Part shown: positions 41,231-52,140 of the stretch, piece after piece | Position numbering within the stretch: the first letter of the stretch is position 1 | How the letters are laid out: each line of letters begins with the position of its first letter | Origin: Pseudomonadota bacterium | GTDB lineage: Bacteria; Pseudomonadota; Gammaproteobacteria; Burkholderiales; REEB80 | Length of the DNA stretch: 64,000 bases | Reading direction: 5' to 3' | Assembly (NCBI GenBank): GCA_028873515.1 | Contig: JAGWIG010000004.1 | Span: 1-64,000 of the forward strand | Position numbers and translations under genes: made by a program | Notes under the pieces: model-generated | Database searches by the model: none | What the model saw: the letters and a program-made list of their open reading frames with translations, nothing else | What the model was told of the DNA's origin: nothing

Positions 41231-43818
41231 CCAAGCATTTTTTTTAGTCTGTATGCAAGATCAAGTGCCGCTCTCGGTGTCAGACCGTCTGGGTCCAGGT
41301 TCATGAGGCAAGTAAGAACGGGATGTTCTGGTTCTATTTCAGGAGGGGCAGTAAATAAATCTCCTTGGGGATGCAGGTTTGCCTGGTTTTGTTCCAGTTC
41401 AATTAGCTTCCGCTTTGCATCCTTGATAACTGTAGATGGGACCCCGGCTAGGGCGGCAACTTCCAATCCGTAACTTTGGCTAGCCGGACCTTCTTGTACA
41501 GAGTGGAGGAATACAATTTCGTGTTGATGTTTTATCGCATCAAGATGAACATTGACTACTTGTGTGAGTTTCTCATATAGACGAGTCAATTCGAAGTAGT
41601 GTGTTGCAAATAGTGTGAGGCAGTTGCATTTAGCAAGAGCCTTTGCAGTCGCGAAAGCTAGTGCAAGGCCATCAAAAGTAGAGGTGCCCCGTCCAATTTC
41701 ATCAAGAATGACAAGGCTTGATCCGGTTGTGTTATTAAGAATATTAGCTGTTTCAGTCATTTCTACCATGAATGTCGACCGACCACCCGCCAGATCATCT
41801 GATGCCCCGATGCGGGTAAAAATCTGGTCAATAGGCCCAATAATTGCTGACTGTGCGGGTACATAAACTCCACAGCAGGCAAGAAGTGTGATAAGTGCAG
41901 TCTGCCGCATATAAGTAGACTTGCCTCCCATGTTAGGACCAGTGATGATTAACAAGCTACGTTCTGACGTCAGGTTTGTATCATTCCTGATAAATTGATT
42001 GGTTTGCTGCTCTACTACGGGATGGCGACCACCTGTGATACTGATAATTTTGTTGTCACTATATTCCGGTTTTGTATAATTAAGGGTGCGCGCCCGTTGC
42101 GCCAATGCTGCAAGTACATCAATTTCTGCAATCTGGCTGGCCAGCAGCTGTAATCCTTTCAAGTGCGGGATCAAATTCTCCAGAAGAGTTTCATAAAGTA
42201 TTTTTTCACGGGCCAATGCTCGACCATTTGCTGAAAGGATCCGATCTTCAAAGTGTTTCAGCTCAGGTGTAATATAGCGTTCAGCGTTTTTAAGGGTTTG
42301 GCGACGGCGGTAATCATCTGGGACACGGCTCGAAGCACCCTTTGTAACTTCAATGTAAAATCCATGTACACGACTATATTCAAGTTTAAGGTTTGAAATC
42401 CCTGTGCGTTCACGTTCCCTGTTTTCCATTGAGACAAGAAATTCGTCACAGTTATTCTGGATTGTCCTTAATTCATCTAGTTCGACATCATATCCATGAT
42501 TTATGACACCACCATCACGAAGCAGTGTTTGAGGTTCAGGTAAGATGGCGTGTGCAAGTAATTCATAGACCTTGGTGTGGGGGTCAATGTATTTTAGTTG
42601 CTCCTTAAATGAACAAGGTGGTAGATTTGCTATGTAATCTATCAAGCTTGGAATTTTTTCAAGGGAATTCCGCATTACTCCCAGATCTTTAGGTCTTGCT
42701 GTTTTTAAGGCAATGCGGCCGATAATTCGTTCCAAATCACCTATCTCACGGAGCAGGATATGTAGTGTTTCATCAAGGGGTTGTATCCCTGTTTGAAGTA
42801 TTTCAATTGCATCCAGTCTGCTCTTCAGAATGGTCCGGTCACGTAGTGGATGGGTTAACCACTGCCGCATCAGTCTGCTGCCCATGTTTCCTGAGCATAC
42901 ATCCAATAGGGACAGAAGAGTGGGTTCAGTTTCTCCTTTTAACGTTTCAGTCAACTCAAGATTGCGTCTTGCTGCGGGATCCATCAGAACATAATTGCTA
43001 TTGGTATCAATCTTTGGAAAGAGAATATGAGGTAGATTCGTTTGTTGTGTCTGGTAAACATAGTTTAGTAAGGCTCCCGCTGCACCAATGGCTGTTTCAA
43101 GGTTTTCACAGCCAAACCCTTCAAGATTTTTTGTGTTAAATTGTTTGCAAAGTATTTCCTTTGCAGTTTTAACGTTAAAAAGCCAAGGGGAAAGTTGCCT
43201 TTTGGCAGCTATAATTTCTTTCGGTAAGCTAATTCTCGCGTCTTCTTGCAACAGGATTTCGGTTGGTCGTATACGGTCAAGTTCTGTTATAAGCTGATCC
43301 GGGCATGTTTGCATGAGGTTAAAACGACCGCTCGCAAGATTTAGCCAGGCAAGGCCTATGGTTGACTTTTCCTCCAGGAGGGACATGAGCAGGCTGTCGG
43401 ATTTATTTTCGAGCAATGCTGCATCAGTGAGGGTGCCAGGAGTGATGATGCGCGTGACTCTTCGTTCCATCGGGCCTTTGGCTGTCGCTGGATCCCCTGT
43501 TTGTTCGCATATGGCTACAGTTATGCCTGCTTTTATCAGCTTTACAAGATATTGTTCAACTGAATGATAGGGTACGCCAGCCATTTTAATGGGTTTCCCA
43601 GCAGATAAACCCCGTTGAGTCAGTGTAATGTCGAGTAGTGTTGCGGCCTTCACAGCATCGTCAAAAAAAAGCTCATAAAAATCCCCCATACGATAAAAAA
43701 GGAGCATTTCAGGATATTTTGCCTTGATACTTATATATTGCTGCATCATTGGAGTGTGATGGTTAAAATCAGTTTTATCGTCAAGGGATTTATTTAAATT
43801 GATAGACTTATCAGTCAT
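41227..43818 (-). CDS. mutS: DNA mismatch repair protein MutS
   Basis: [49 protein letters not shown]. Confidence 0.97.
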   Translation of the reverse strand: MTDKSINLNKSLDDKTDFNHHTPMMQQYISIKAKYPEMLLFYRMGDFYELFFDDAVKAATLLDITLTQRGLSAGKPIKMAGVPYHSVEQYLVKLIKAGITVAICEQTGDPATAKGPMERRVTRIITPGTLTDAALLENKSDSLLMSLLEEKSTIGLAWLNLASGRFNLMQTCPDQLITELDRIRPTEILLQEDARISLPKEIIAAKRQLSPWLFNVKTAKEILCKQFNTKNLEGFGCENLETAIGAAGALLNYVYQTQQTNLPHILFPKIDTNSNYVLMDPAARRNLELTETLKGETEPTLLSLLDVCSGNMGSRLMRQWLTHPLRDRTILKSRLDAIEILQTGIQPLDETLHILLREIGDLERIIGRIALKTARPKDLGVMRNSLEKIPSLIDYIANLPPCSFKEQLKYIDPHTKVYELLAHAILPEPQTLLRDGGVINHGYDVELDELRTIQNNCDEFLVSMENRERERTGISNLKLEYSRVHGFYIEVTKGASSRVPDDYRRRQTLKNAERYITPELKHFEDRILSANGRALAREKILYETLLENLIPHLKGLQLLASQIAEIDVLAALAQRARTLNYTKPEYSDNKIISITGGRHPVVEQQTNQFIRNDTNLTSERSLLIITGPNMGGKSTYMRQTALITLLACCGVYVPAQSAIIGPIDQIFTRIGASDDLAGGRSTFMVEMTETANILNNTTGSSLVILDEIGRGTSTFDGLALAFATAKALAKCNCLTLFATHYFELTRLYEKLTQVVNVHLDAIKHQHEIVFLHSVQEGPASQSYGLEVAALAGVPSTVIKDAKRKLIELEQNQANLHPQGDLFTAPPEIEPEHPVLTCLMNLDPDGLTPRAALDLAYRLKKMLG

Positions 43819-43842
43819 TTTTAATTTTCCTGAAAGTTCAGG

Positions 43843-44778
43843 CTAATGTTGTGTATTGGGAGGGGGTGAAAGTGGTTTCCTCACCCAATCTGCATATGGA
43901 GTGAAAGATATTTTTTGCCATAAAGGTTCTGGTTGCAGTGTGATATGTTTTATACCCCAGGTTTCTGCAAGCCATTTGCATAGTTGAGGTAGCAGTTCTG
44001 GCCAGAGTGCTAGGTTATTGATACGCACGTGTGCTGAAAGGGCAATGCTTCCGCTTGTAAGAGTCCAGATGTGGATATCGTGGATTTCGGTTTCAGCAGG
44101 AGCATGTTTCATGAGGCCGGCTGCAACTGTGTTGATATCTATCTGAGTTGGCACACCTTCCATGAGTATATGCAAGGATTCACGAAGCAGTCTTATGGCT
44201 GACCATAGAATGAGACCTGCAACAGCAAGAGAAAGTATTGGATCAATAGCCAGATAACCGGTAAAAAAAATCACGGCTCCAGCAATAAGTGCAGCAATTG
44301 AACCAAGCATATCTCCAAGAACATGCAACAGGGCTGCACGGATATTGATATTGTCTTCTTGTTTGCTTAAGGACCATGCAATGGCCAAGTTGGTTGCAAG
44401 CCCAATACTGGCAATGATGAAAACGTACCCGCCCTGGACAGGGTGAGGGATTTTAAGACGAATGATTGCACCTATGATAATACTGATGATAAGGCCAATC
44501 ATAATCAGACTGTTAAGGAATGCACAAATCACTTCAGCTCGTGCATATCCAAAGGAGTGACGTTGCGAGATAGGTCTCGCTGCAAGTTTTGCAGCAATCG
44601 TTGCCAATACAAGGCCAAGAGAGTCTGTGAACATATGTCCTGCATCACTTAGAAGGGCTAATGAACCGGACCAGAGCCCTCCCGCAGCTTCTATACATGC
44701 AAAAGCTAGAGTGAGGCCTAGCGCTAGACCGAAACCCCCAATATGGCTATCAGCAGAAGAATGCTCATGTATGCTCAT
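43843..44778 (-). CDS. CDF-family cation (zinc) efflux transporter
   Basis: Six-TM CDF pattern, ALLSDAGHMFTDSLGL, ALLHVLGDMLGSI. ATG at 44778 follows an unlikely extension. Confidence 0.93.
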   Translation of the reverse strand: MSIHEHSSADSHIGGFGLALGLTLAFACIEAAGGLWSGSLALLSDAGHMFTDSLGLVLATIAAKLAARPISQRHSFGYARAEVICAFLNSLIMIGLIISIIIGAIIRLKIPHPVQGGYVFIIASIGLATNLAIAWSLSKQEDNINIRAALLHVLGDMLGSIAALIAGAVIFFTGYLAIDPILSLAVAGLILWSAIRLLRESLHILMEGVPTQIDINTVAAGLMKHAPAETEIHDIHIWTLTSGSIALSAHVRINNLALWPELLPQLCKWLAETWGIKHITLQPEPLWQKISFTPYADWVRKPLSPPPNTQH

Positions 44779-44961
44779 ATTGCAATTTTGACATTTCAGG
44801 ATGATTGAAGTCGAGAAGATATTTTTTACCTGCTCCAGGAGCAAATATTGATACAAAAACTTGTTGTTTAGTTTCTGTTATTGATGATTATCAGATCTTG
44901 AGGGTAGCGAAAACCAGTTTTGGTATAGACTTACGGATCTGATATGAATTGAGCCTGGTTT

Positions 44962-45777
44962 CTAGAACAGACTGCTTGCCAATTGGCGACGGTAGTAGAT
45001 TACGTCAGGGTGGTGATCACCTAACATCTCGAAAATAGCAAGCATAGCTTTTCTTGCAGTATCTTTGTCACTGTTTTGAGATTCCTGAATTCGATCAAGG
45101 AGGGCGTCTAGAATGATCGTATGCTGCCCCAGCTTGACATGCTTGTTTAAATCGGGGACAGGAGAGGCATTACTGTTTTCATTGTCTGACCGCTGGTTGT
45201 TTTGAGCCAGTAGAAGGCGCGCAGCAAGCATGGTAAGCCGTTTGCTGGTATTTTTTGATTTGATGCTCATAAAATGATGTTGGGCATCTTCAATTTGCCC
45301 AAGGTCCAAAGCTAAGTTAACAATATCAAGCTTGATTTCAAGGTTTTCTGGATCAAGTAGGCTTGCCATATCCAAGAGTGCCTTGGCACGAACTCCTTCT
45401 TTTGAATTGGCAAGGCTTTGAGCCTGTTTTTGTAAAAGCTCGCTAGTTGATGGGAAAAACTGATCGATAAAATCTATGATCGCTTCTGTTGGCCATACCC
45501 CAACAAATTCATCGACTTTACGACTATTGATGAATATCATTACCGTAGGAATGCTATCCAATTTATAATGCTCTGCAATTTCCGGGCTTTCTTTAACGTC
45601 AATTTTGTAATATTCAATTCTGGCGCGGAAATGTTCCCGTACTGTGTCCAGAGCTGTATCAAGTTTCTCGCAAGGCCCACAATCCCTTGCCCCAAAGGCC
45701 ACCATGACAGGTATATCTCTGGAAGTTGCAAGCACCTTATCTTTGAAATTTTCGTTAGTCACGAATTGAGGTTTCAT
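44962..45777 (-). CDS. Thioredoxin-domain/TPR protein (CnoX/YbbN-like)
   Basis: Thioredoxin fold with CGPC; SIPTVMIFINSRKVDEFVG; TPR-type C-terminal half. Confidence 0.9.
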   Translation of the reverse strand: MKPQFVTNENFKDKVLATSRDIPVMVAFGARDCGPCEKLDTALDTVREHFRARIEYYKIDVKESPEIAEHYKLDSIPTVMIFINSRKVDEFVGVWPTEAIIDFIDQFFPSTSELLQKQAQSLANSKEGVRAKALLDMASLLDPENLEIKLDIVNLALDLGQIEDAQHHFMSIKSKNTSKRLTMLAARLLLAQNNQRSDNENSNASPVPDLNKHVKLGQHTIILDALLDRIQESQNSDKDTARKAMLAIFEMLGDHHPDVIYYRRQLASSLF

Positions 45778-45899
45778 GAATATTTCCTCGCAGCACAAAC
45801 TGCTTCTACTTTTTAGATGGGGCCTGAATACTAAATATCAACCCGATATTAAGTGTTTGATGTGCAGCAGGATTATATCTGAGACTAGCGTTAGGTTTT

Positions 45900-46682
45900 T
45901 TATTCAGGGTGAGCTTTGATAATACTGAGTAATTGAGTGAAAATTTTTGGGTTTCCGCAAACAACCTGACCGGTTTCAAGGTAGTTCTCTTCTCCTTGCC
46001 AGTCAGTGCATATTCCCCCCGCTTCTTGGATAATCAATACTCCAGCGGCGATATCCCATGAACTCAGGCCAGTTTCAAAGAAACCGTCATAGCGTCCAGC
46101 GGCGACATAGGCCAGATCTAATGAAGCGGCTCCAGGCCGTCGTAAACCGGCACATTTTTGCATGGTTTCACGAAATATGGCCAAATATCGATCAACTGAT
46201 GAAAATTCACGGAATGGAAATCCCGTGCCGATTAATGAGTTAGTCAATTTGTCGCGTCGGGACACCCTTATGCGCCGATCATTAAGAAATGCACCTGCCC
46301 CTCGTGTTGCCGTGAAAAGTTCATTTCTGGTTGGTTCATAAATAACTGCCTGGGTCAGTACACCCCGATGCTTCAAGGCAATTGAAATCGCATAGTGTGG
46401 CAAGCCATGCAAAAAATTGGTTGTCCCATCCAGGGGATCGATTATCCATATATATTCTGAGTCTCCTAGTTTTCCACCTTCTTCGCCCAGAAAAGCATGA
46501 GTTGGATAACTGGAACGCAAAACCTCAATTATGGCGGCTTCAGATGCACGATCTACTTCACTGACATAATCGGCAGGGCCTTTGTTTGTAACTTGTAACA
46601 GGTCAACGTCTGTGGCTGCGCGGTTGATAATGCTGCTTGCGCGGCGTGCGGCTTTTACCGCGATGCTTAACATCGGATGCAT
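45900..46682 (-). CDS. suhB: Inositol-1-monophosphatase family protein SuhB
   Basis: GEEGGKLGDSEYIWIIDPLDGTTNFLHGLPHYAISIAL; WDIAAGVLIIQEAGG. Confidence 0.94.
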   Translation of the reverse strand: MHPMLSIAVKAARRASSIINRAATDVDLLQVTNKGPADYVSEVDRASEAAIIEVLRSSYPTHAFLGEEGGKLGDSEYIWIIDPLDGTTNFLHGLPHYAISIALKHRGVLTQAVIYEPTRNELFTATRGAGAFLNDRRIRVSRRDKLTNSLIGTGFPFREFSSVDRYLAIFRETMQKCAGLRRPGAASLDLAYVAAGRYDGFFETGLSSWDIAAGVLIIQEAGGICTDWQGEENYLETGQVVCGNPKIFTQLLSIIKAHPE

Positions 46683-46759
46683 GTAATTCCTTGGTTTGAA
46701 TGAATCTTGACTGGGTTGCTATTGTAGCAGAATTAGACTTACTGCTGTGTAAGGGTTGA

Positions 46760-48136
46760 TTATAGGATTTTTTGATGTATGGGTACGGGCTGCTGAGGGG
46801 TGACCGAATTGCTAAAAAAGGTAACCGTAGAAGCAATATTGTTCAAAAGTTGGCTTAGGGAGGAATATTGGCTGTACATCCAGTTATAGGAGTTATTAAG
46901 GGTGCCAAGTAACCCAGTCTCAAAATCAAGTGCACCTGTTAGAGCTGCAGCTAATCCTTGGCTTATCTGGTTCAGGCTACTGCTGGAGGAGTCATTGCTG
47001 TAAGTTAGGGCAGAAATTTGATCTGCAATTCCTTGTCCATTAGAAGAGGTGAATAGCAATTTTATGGCCTTGTTATTCGCTATTAGAGCTTTGTTAAGTT
47101 GACTGGAGTTAAGTGTAAGGGTGCCATCAGGATTCATTGAAAGGCCGATTGAGTTGAGCAGGCCTGTATTGATCTTTGAAAAAGGGTTAGCGAGTGCTGA
47201 AGCTAGGCTCTTGACGTAGCTATTTCCTTCAAGGGCCCCCGAGCTAAAAGCAGTGTTTAGTATGTTTTGGGCGGCATTGTATTGGGTTATAAAATTTGTA
47301 ATGGCTAATTTGGTCTGGGTTGAATCATCGCTTATAGTTAGTGTTGTTTGGCCAGTAGCGGTTAAATCAAGCTTAACTTCAGGCAATGCGTTAATTATCG
47401 TATTATTTGAAGAAATGGCTGTACGATTGTTAATCTTGGCACTGGCATCACCTGCTTGGGATAGGGGCATAAGTCCTTGTAGGCTACCTGGGGTATAAGA
47501 TAAGAGTGTAGCCATAGTTGGATCGCCAGATACGCTAATCGAAAAGGCATTTTCTGCCCCACTTTTCCCGCTGATAAGGAGGCTTTGTCCGGCGGCATTT
47601 CCCGTTATGCTGGCAGTCAATCCGATATTGGCATTGTTGATTCGGGAAGCAACCCCATTCAGGCTATTATCAGGAGACTGAATCAATATGCTTCGTGGGG
47701 CCCGTGCAGTGTCCGGTGTAAATTGGTTGTTAATCATGCTGCCAAAAGTAAAGGTAAGAGCGGTTGGCGATCCCAATCCAATGGAATTGTCTGCACTGGT
47801 GACGCTTGCAGTAGTGAGTGTTTGTTTGCTGGCAAGGCTGCTGAAAGTTATTGCACTGGTGCCAGGATTAGCTCCAGATTGGGCATAAGCATTACCAAGC
47901 TCCGGGTTTTCAAGTGAAGCACTTGCAAGTGAAAAAGTCGATGTGTTTGTTAGAGGAAGTGCCGCACTATTGAGATTGGTGAGAGAGGAAAGAATTTGGC
48001 TAATAGAGGAAATTTCAGTCGAATAGCTACTTTGGATGTTTGATAATGATTCAAGTGGTTGAAACGTGTTGTAACGGTTCTGTGAAAATATTCCGTTTGC
48101 ATTTGAAACGGGTGCGGAGAAAGCATTTATACTCAT
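46760..48136 (-). CDS. Flagellar hook-associated protein 2 (FliD)-like protein
   Basis: VASRINNANIGLTASI; TLTISDDSTQTKLAITNFITQYNAAQNIL; LLNSIGLSMNPDGTLTLNSSQLNKALIANNKAIKLLF, all FliD-like patterns. Start set at MSINAF. Confidence 0.75.
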   Translation of the reverse strand: MSINAFSAPVSNANGIFSQNRYNTFQPLESLSNIQSSYSTEISSISQILSSLTNLNSAALPLTNTSTFSLASASLENPELGNAYAQSGANPGTSAITFSSLASKQTLTTASVTSADNSIGLGSPTALTFTFGSMINNQFTPDTARAPRSILIQSPDNSLNGVASRINNANIGLTASITGNAAGQSLLISGKSGAENAFSISVSGDPTMATLLSYTPGSLQGLMPLSQAGDASAKINNRTAISSNNTIINALPEVKLDLTATGQTTLTISDDSTQTKLAITNFITQYNAAQNILNTAFSSGALEGNSYVKSLASALANPFSKINTGLLNSIGLSMNPDGTLTLNSSQLNKALIANNKAIKLLFTSSNGQGIADQISALTYSNDSSSSSLNQISQGLAAALTGALDFETGLLGTLNNSYNWMYSQYSSLSQLLNNIASTVTFFSNSVTPQQPVPIHQKIL

Positions 48137-48214
48137 TCTCTTCACATTTTGCTGATATAAATACGTCAAGTTTATTAGGGGTTTGATTTTTGGTCAATTA
48201 TTTGTGGAACAACT

Positions 48215-48964
48215 ATGCAAGACACTCGTTTACTTGAAAATATTCGTTTGGTTCTTTGTAATCCAACCCATGCCGGAAATATAGGTGCCGTAGCGCGTGC
48301 CATGAAAACAATGGGCCTGTCTCGACTATATCTGGTTAATCCTTCGCATTTTCCTGATGTGGATGCAACAGCACGCGCCTGTGGTGGGCAGGATATTCTC
48401 GAGTCGGCAGTCGTGACTGAAACCCTTGATGAAGCACTTAAGGGAGTTAACTTGATTGGTGGTCTTACTGCTCGCCAGCGCAGCTTGTCCCACCCGGTTA
48501 TGAGCTTACGTGACGCAGCACCCCGTTTTGTTCGTCAGGCTGAACAGGATGAGGTCGCGTTGATTTTTGGTACTGAAATGTCTGGTTTGTCAAACAAGGA
48601 ACTTGAAGCCTGTCATGTAATAGTACATATACCTGCAAATCCAGTTTATTCCTCGCTTAATCTTGCTGCCGCGGTTCAGGTTGTTGCTTATGAAATTGCT
48701 GCAGGATATTTTGAGATACCACATGCCTCAACACCCCCTCTTGCATTATTTGAGGACGTGGAGAGGTTTTATGCTCATCTCGAAGAAGTATTAATTGATA
48801 TCGGCTTTCTATCACTGGATTCTCCCAGAAAATTAATGTCGCGCATGCGTAGGCTCTTTGCTCGTGCAGGTTTAGAAAAGGAAGAGGTTCTTATGTTGCG
48901 GGGCATGCTTAAGGCTTTGAGTTCGAATCGAAAAACAGTGGATATTGAGCGATCCGATGATTGA
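48215..48964 (+). CDS. trmJ: tRNA (cytidine/uridine-2'-O-)-methyltransferase TrmJ
   Basis: SPOUT: LVLCNPTHAGNIGAVARAMKTMGL; ALIFGTEMSGLSNKEL; NPVYSSLNLAAAVQVVAYEI. Confidence 0.95.
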   Translation: MQDTRLLENIRLVLCNPTHAGNIGAVARAMKTMGLSRLYLVNPSHFPDVDATARACGGQDILESAVVTETLDEALKGVNLIGGLTARQRSLSHPVMSLRDAAPRFVRQAEQDEVALIFGTEMSGLSNKELEACHVIVHIPANPVYSSLNLAAAVQVVAYEIAAGYFEIPHASTPPLALFEDVERFYAHLEEVLIDIGFLSLDSPRKLMSRMRRLFARAGLEKEEVLMLRGMLKALSSNRKTVDIERSDD

Positions 48965-49613
48965 GGTATCGGTTGTTTCCTGTCGGGAAGAGTTCGGTCT
49001 GGATTGGCGTACCCCATTAATATGTTCGCTTGCACAACATCTGGCTAGATTGGATGAATTTCAAGATTATGGTGCTCAAGGGCAAGATGTAAGTATTGAA
49101 GTTTTATTAACCGATAGGTCCTGTCATGGTCAATATTTAGGGCATGACATCCATTCATTAGGATGTTTTGCAATTGCTGGGAGTGAGCCAGACACATTTC
49201 TTGACAGGTATTTAGTGCTGATTAACATGGAGCGTGATGTTTTTGATTTTTTAGTACGGCATGCCAATACGAAAGGTGAAGTTTCTTCTCTAGATGAAGT
49301 ACTTAAAGATTGGCTCTTAACCTTGCCACATGAACTTGCACATGCCGCTGAGTTTATCGCTGCCACAAAAGGCAGGACCCCTAGAGAAGTGGTTTGTGAC
49401 GCAGGTGGGAATGCAACTGTTCTCGAGCGAACTCTGCTTGATGGGCACACTATCGAAGAACTTGAACGTATGGGTTTGATGCATGCATACAATGAGGCTG
49501 TTGAATTACGAATTGATTTTTTGGCTGCCCGGTGGATGCAGATGGTCGTAGATAAATCTTCATTCAAGCTTGAAATTGATGATGCGGTCAAATTACATTT
49601 TCCCCGCTTTTAG
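48957..49613 (+). CDS. Uncharacterised protein with HExxH (HELAH) motif
   Basis: Clean 219-codon frame overlapping the trmJ stop; LTLPHELAHAAEFIAATKG. Confidence 0.85.
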   Translation: MIEVSVVSCREEFGLDWRTPLICSLAQHLARLDEFQDYGAQGQDVSIEVLLTDRSCHGQYLGHDIHSLGCFAIAGSEPDTFLDRYLVLINMERDVFDFLVRHANTKGEVSSLDEVLKDWLLTLPHELAHAAEFIAATKGRTPREVVCDAGGNATVLERTLLDGHTIEELERMGLMHAYNEAVELRIDFLAARWMQMVVDKSSFKLEIDDAVKLHFPRF

Positions 49614-49722
49614 CGGTAAATTAAGCTCCAGGAATATCCCTCGTTTGTATTTATAGTGCAGTAGAACACTGGGGTATTATATAATTTAAATCTATTCCAC
49701 AATAGGATATGAGTCTTTCAAG

Positions 49723-50424
49723 ATGTTTAATCGGATTCGTGAAGATGTCAAGGCGGTCTTTGAACGAGACCCCGCAGCTCGTAACACCTTGGAGGTGCTT
49801 ACAACCTATCCTGGAATGCATGCATTATGGCTACATCGTATTTCGCACCAGCTCTGGCTCTGGCGGTTTAAATGGTTTGCAAGGGTGCTTTCCAATATTG
49901 GGAGGTTTTTAACCGGGATTGAAATTCACCCCGGTGCAGTTATTGGTAGACGGGTATTTATTGATCACGGCATGGGAGTTGTGATTGGAGAGACTGCGGA
50001 AATTGGTGACGATTCAACACTGTATCATGGGGTAACATTGGGCGGAACGTCATGGAGTAAAGGTAAGCGGCATCCAACTCTTGGTCGGGGTGTTGTCATT
50101 GGAGCAGGCGCTAAGATCCTGGGCCCCGTTACTGTTCACGATGGTGCAAAAATTGGCTCAAATGCAGTAGTTGTTAAAGATGTGCCTGCTGGTGCGACAG
50201 CTGTTGGCATTCCCGCCAGACTAGTTGAAAATACGGTGCAGGATACTGTGTTTAGGGCATATGGAATCAGTGATGATATGAATGATCCGATGGTTAAAAC
50301 ACTTTATGCGTTGATTGAGCATGTCAATTCTCTGGATAAAAAAATAAACGAAAAGAATCAAACGGCCGGAAAAAAACGGCAGGAATTGGTTGTCGAAAAG
50401 ACAGGCGGCTCCGGGGGCGAATAG
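49723..50424 (+). CDS. cysE: Serine O-acetyltransferase
   Basis: Hexapeptide repeats: [45 protein letters not shown]. Confidence 0.96.
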   Translation: MFNRIREDVKAVFERDPAARNTLEVLTTYPGMHALWLHRISHQLWLWRFKWFARVLSNIGRFLTGIEIHPGAVIGRRVFIDHGMGVVIGETAEIGDDSTLYHGVTLGGTSWSKGKRHPTLGRGVVIGAGAKILGPVTVHDGAKIGSNAVVVKDVPAGATAVGIPARLVENTVQDTVFRAYGISDDMNDPMVKTLYALIEHVNSLDKKINEKNQTAGKKRQELVVEKTGGSGGE

Positions 50425-50445
50425 TTGACTGAATTAATCAAGTAT
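50421..50445 (+). promoter_or_regulatory. Candidate IscR type 1 binding site
   Basis: ATAGTTGACTGAATTAATCAAGTAT matches ATASYYGACTRWWWYAGTCRRSTAT at 24 of 25 positions. Confidence 0.75.
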
Positions 50446-50453
50446 TTTACAAT
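50425..50453 (+). promoter_or_regulatory. Candidate sigma-70 promoter for the isc operon
   Basis: TTGACT - 17 nt - TACAAT, 26 bp before iscR. Confidence 0.7.
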
Positions 50454-50479
50454 ATTACAAATATTTTCTAGGTATATCC

Positions 50480-50962
50480 ATGCGATTGACGACCAAGGGA
50501 CGATTTGCAGTAACTGCGATGCTTGATCTGGCTTTGCATAGCGGGAAGGATCCGGTGACCTTGGCTGGTATCAGTGAGAGACAGGGTATTTCATTGTCTT
50601 ATCTTGAGCAGTTGTTTGGTAAGCTGCGCCGTAATGGCCTGGTAGATTCAGTGCGGGGTCCCGGAGGTGGGTATTGCCTTGCCCATTCCCTTGATCAAGT
50701 TTCTGTTGCCGATATCATTATCGCCGTTGATGAACCTCTTGATGCGACCCAGTGCGGTGGAAAGGAAAATTGCCAGGATGATCACCGTTGCATGACCCAT
50801 GAATTATGGATGAACCTGAACAAGCGGATTTATGGCTACTTGGCTTCTGTGAAACTTTCTCATCTAGTTGCAAAACAAAATGATAAAGGATATGGACGAG
50901 TGATGATTGTAAAAGATCGCCGAAGGGATCCAATTTCTGAAGACGAAGTAATAGCGGGCTAA
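50480..50962 (+). CDS. iscR: Fe-S cluster regulator IscR
   Basis: [20 protein letters not shown]; cysteines in [16 protein letters not shown]. Confidence 0.96.
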   Translation: MRLTTKGRFAVTAMLDLALHSGKDPVTLAGISERQGISLSYLEQLFGKLRRNGLVDSVRGPGGGYCLAHSLDQVSVADIIIAVDEPLDATQCGGKENCQDDHRCMTHELWMNLNKRIYGYLASVKLSHLVAKQNDKGYGRVMIVKDRRRDPISEDEVIAG

Positions 50963-50975
50963 ATTTTATGGCGAT

Positions 50976-52118
50976 ATGGGTATGATTTATTGTGATTATA
51001 ATGCAACTACGCCAGTTGATGAGTCTGTTTTTGAGCTGATGCGTCCATTTTTTTGCGATCATTATGGTAATGCATCAAGTCGTCATCAGCTCGGGCGTAT
51101 AGCTAAAGTGGCAATTGAAGAGGCACGAAATAAAGTTGCGAATGCAATTGGCGTGCAACCTGAGCAGATCATCTTTACAAGTGGGGGCACAGAATCAAAT
51201 AATCTTGCCTTAAAAGGATTTGCTGGGCTTATTCCTGTATCACGTCTTGTTGTCAGCCCGATTGAACATGCCAGTGTAAGGGTGCCTGCCCATGAGCTTG
51301 CATGGTTGGGTTGGGAATTGAAACAACCAAGAGTGAACTCAGACGGTGTTGTGGATTTGGAAGATATGGCCCAGTTATTAACTGGGAAATGCGGCCTGGT
51401 GTCAGTCATGCTGGCTAATAATGAGACAGGTGTGATTCAGCCTGTGGCTGATGTTGTTAAACTTGCTCAAAAATCTGGCGTGCTTGTTCATACAGATGCT
51501 GTTCAGGCATTTGGAAAGATGAGGGTTGATTTTGATTTGCTTGGTGTCGACGCACTCTCGATTGCAGGCCATAAGATTTATGGACCGAAAGGAGTTGGTG
51601 CGCTGGTGATACGTAAAGGCGTCGATCTAATGCCGGTTCTGACTGGCGCTAGCCATGAACGCGGATTACGTGCTGGAACTGAAAATGTTGCGGGGATAGT
51701 AGGCCTGGGCGAAGCATGCAGGCTTGTGATTGAACGCATGAATATAGTTGAGACACACCTTAAAGAGTGTTCTGGCAGGTTAGAAACGGGTATCGAAGCT
51801 TTAGGCGGTGTCATTTTTGGGCGCAAGGCCAGCAGAGTTCCGAATACGAGTTATTTTGCTTTTGAGAATATAGATGGCCCCGTGCTGGCTGCCAGGCTTG
51901 ACGACCTCGGGTTCTGTGTGGCGACAGGCTCAGCCTGCTCTTCGGGTAAAACGGAACCCTCTCCTGTTCTGGATGCAATGGGTGTTCCTCTGCATCTTGC
52001 TCGTGGTGCCATACGAGTCAGTCTTGGCATGCATAGTACGATTGCTGATATTGAACAATTTCTTTCTGCCTTAAACCAGTGTGTTTCTAGTCTACATCGG
52101 AGCGCAGCTTGCGCGTGA
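50976..52118 (+). CDS. Cysteine desulfurase, NifS/IscS family (first of two)
   Basis: [31 protein letters not shown] (PLP Lys); [16 protein letters not shown] (Cys loop). Confidence 0.93.
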   Translation: MGMIYCDYNATTPVDESVFELMRPFFCDHYGNASSRHQLGRIAKVAIEEARNKVANAIGVQPEQIIFTSGGTESNNLALKGFAGLIPVSRLVVSPIEHASVRVPAHELAWLGWELKQPRVNSDGVVDLEDMAQLLTGKCGLVSVMLANNETGVIQPVADVVKLAQKSGVLVHTDAVQAFGKMRVDFDLLGVDALSIAGHKIYGPKGVGALVIRKGVDLMPVLTGASHERGLRAGTENVAGIVGLGEACRLVIERMNIVETHLKECSGRLETGIEALGGVIFGRKASRVPNTSYFAFENIDGPVLAARLDDLGFCVATGSACSSGKTEPSPVLDAMGVPLHLARGAIRVSLGMHSTIADIEQFLSALNQCVSSLHRSAACA

Positions 52119-52140
52119 TAACTTAAGGATAAAAAAAGTA

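Noticed and set aside
42765-43139. 124-aa + strand ORF
   Set aside because: Antisense to mutS, no motif support.
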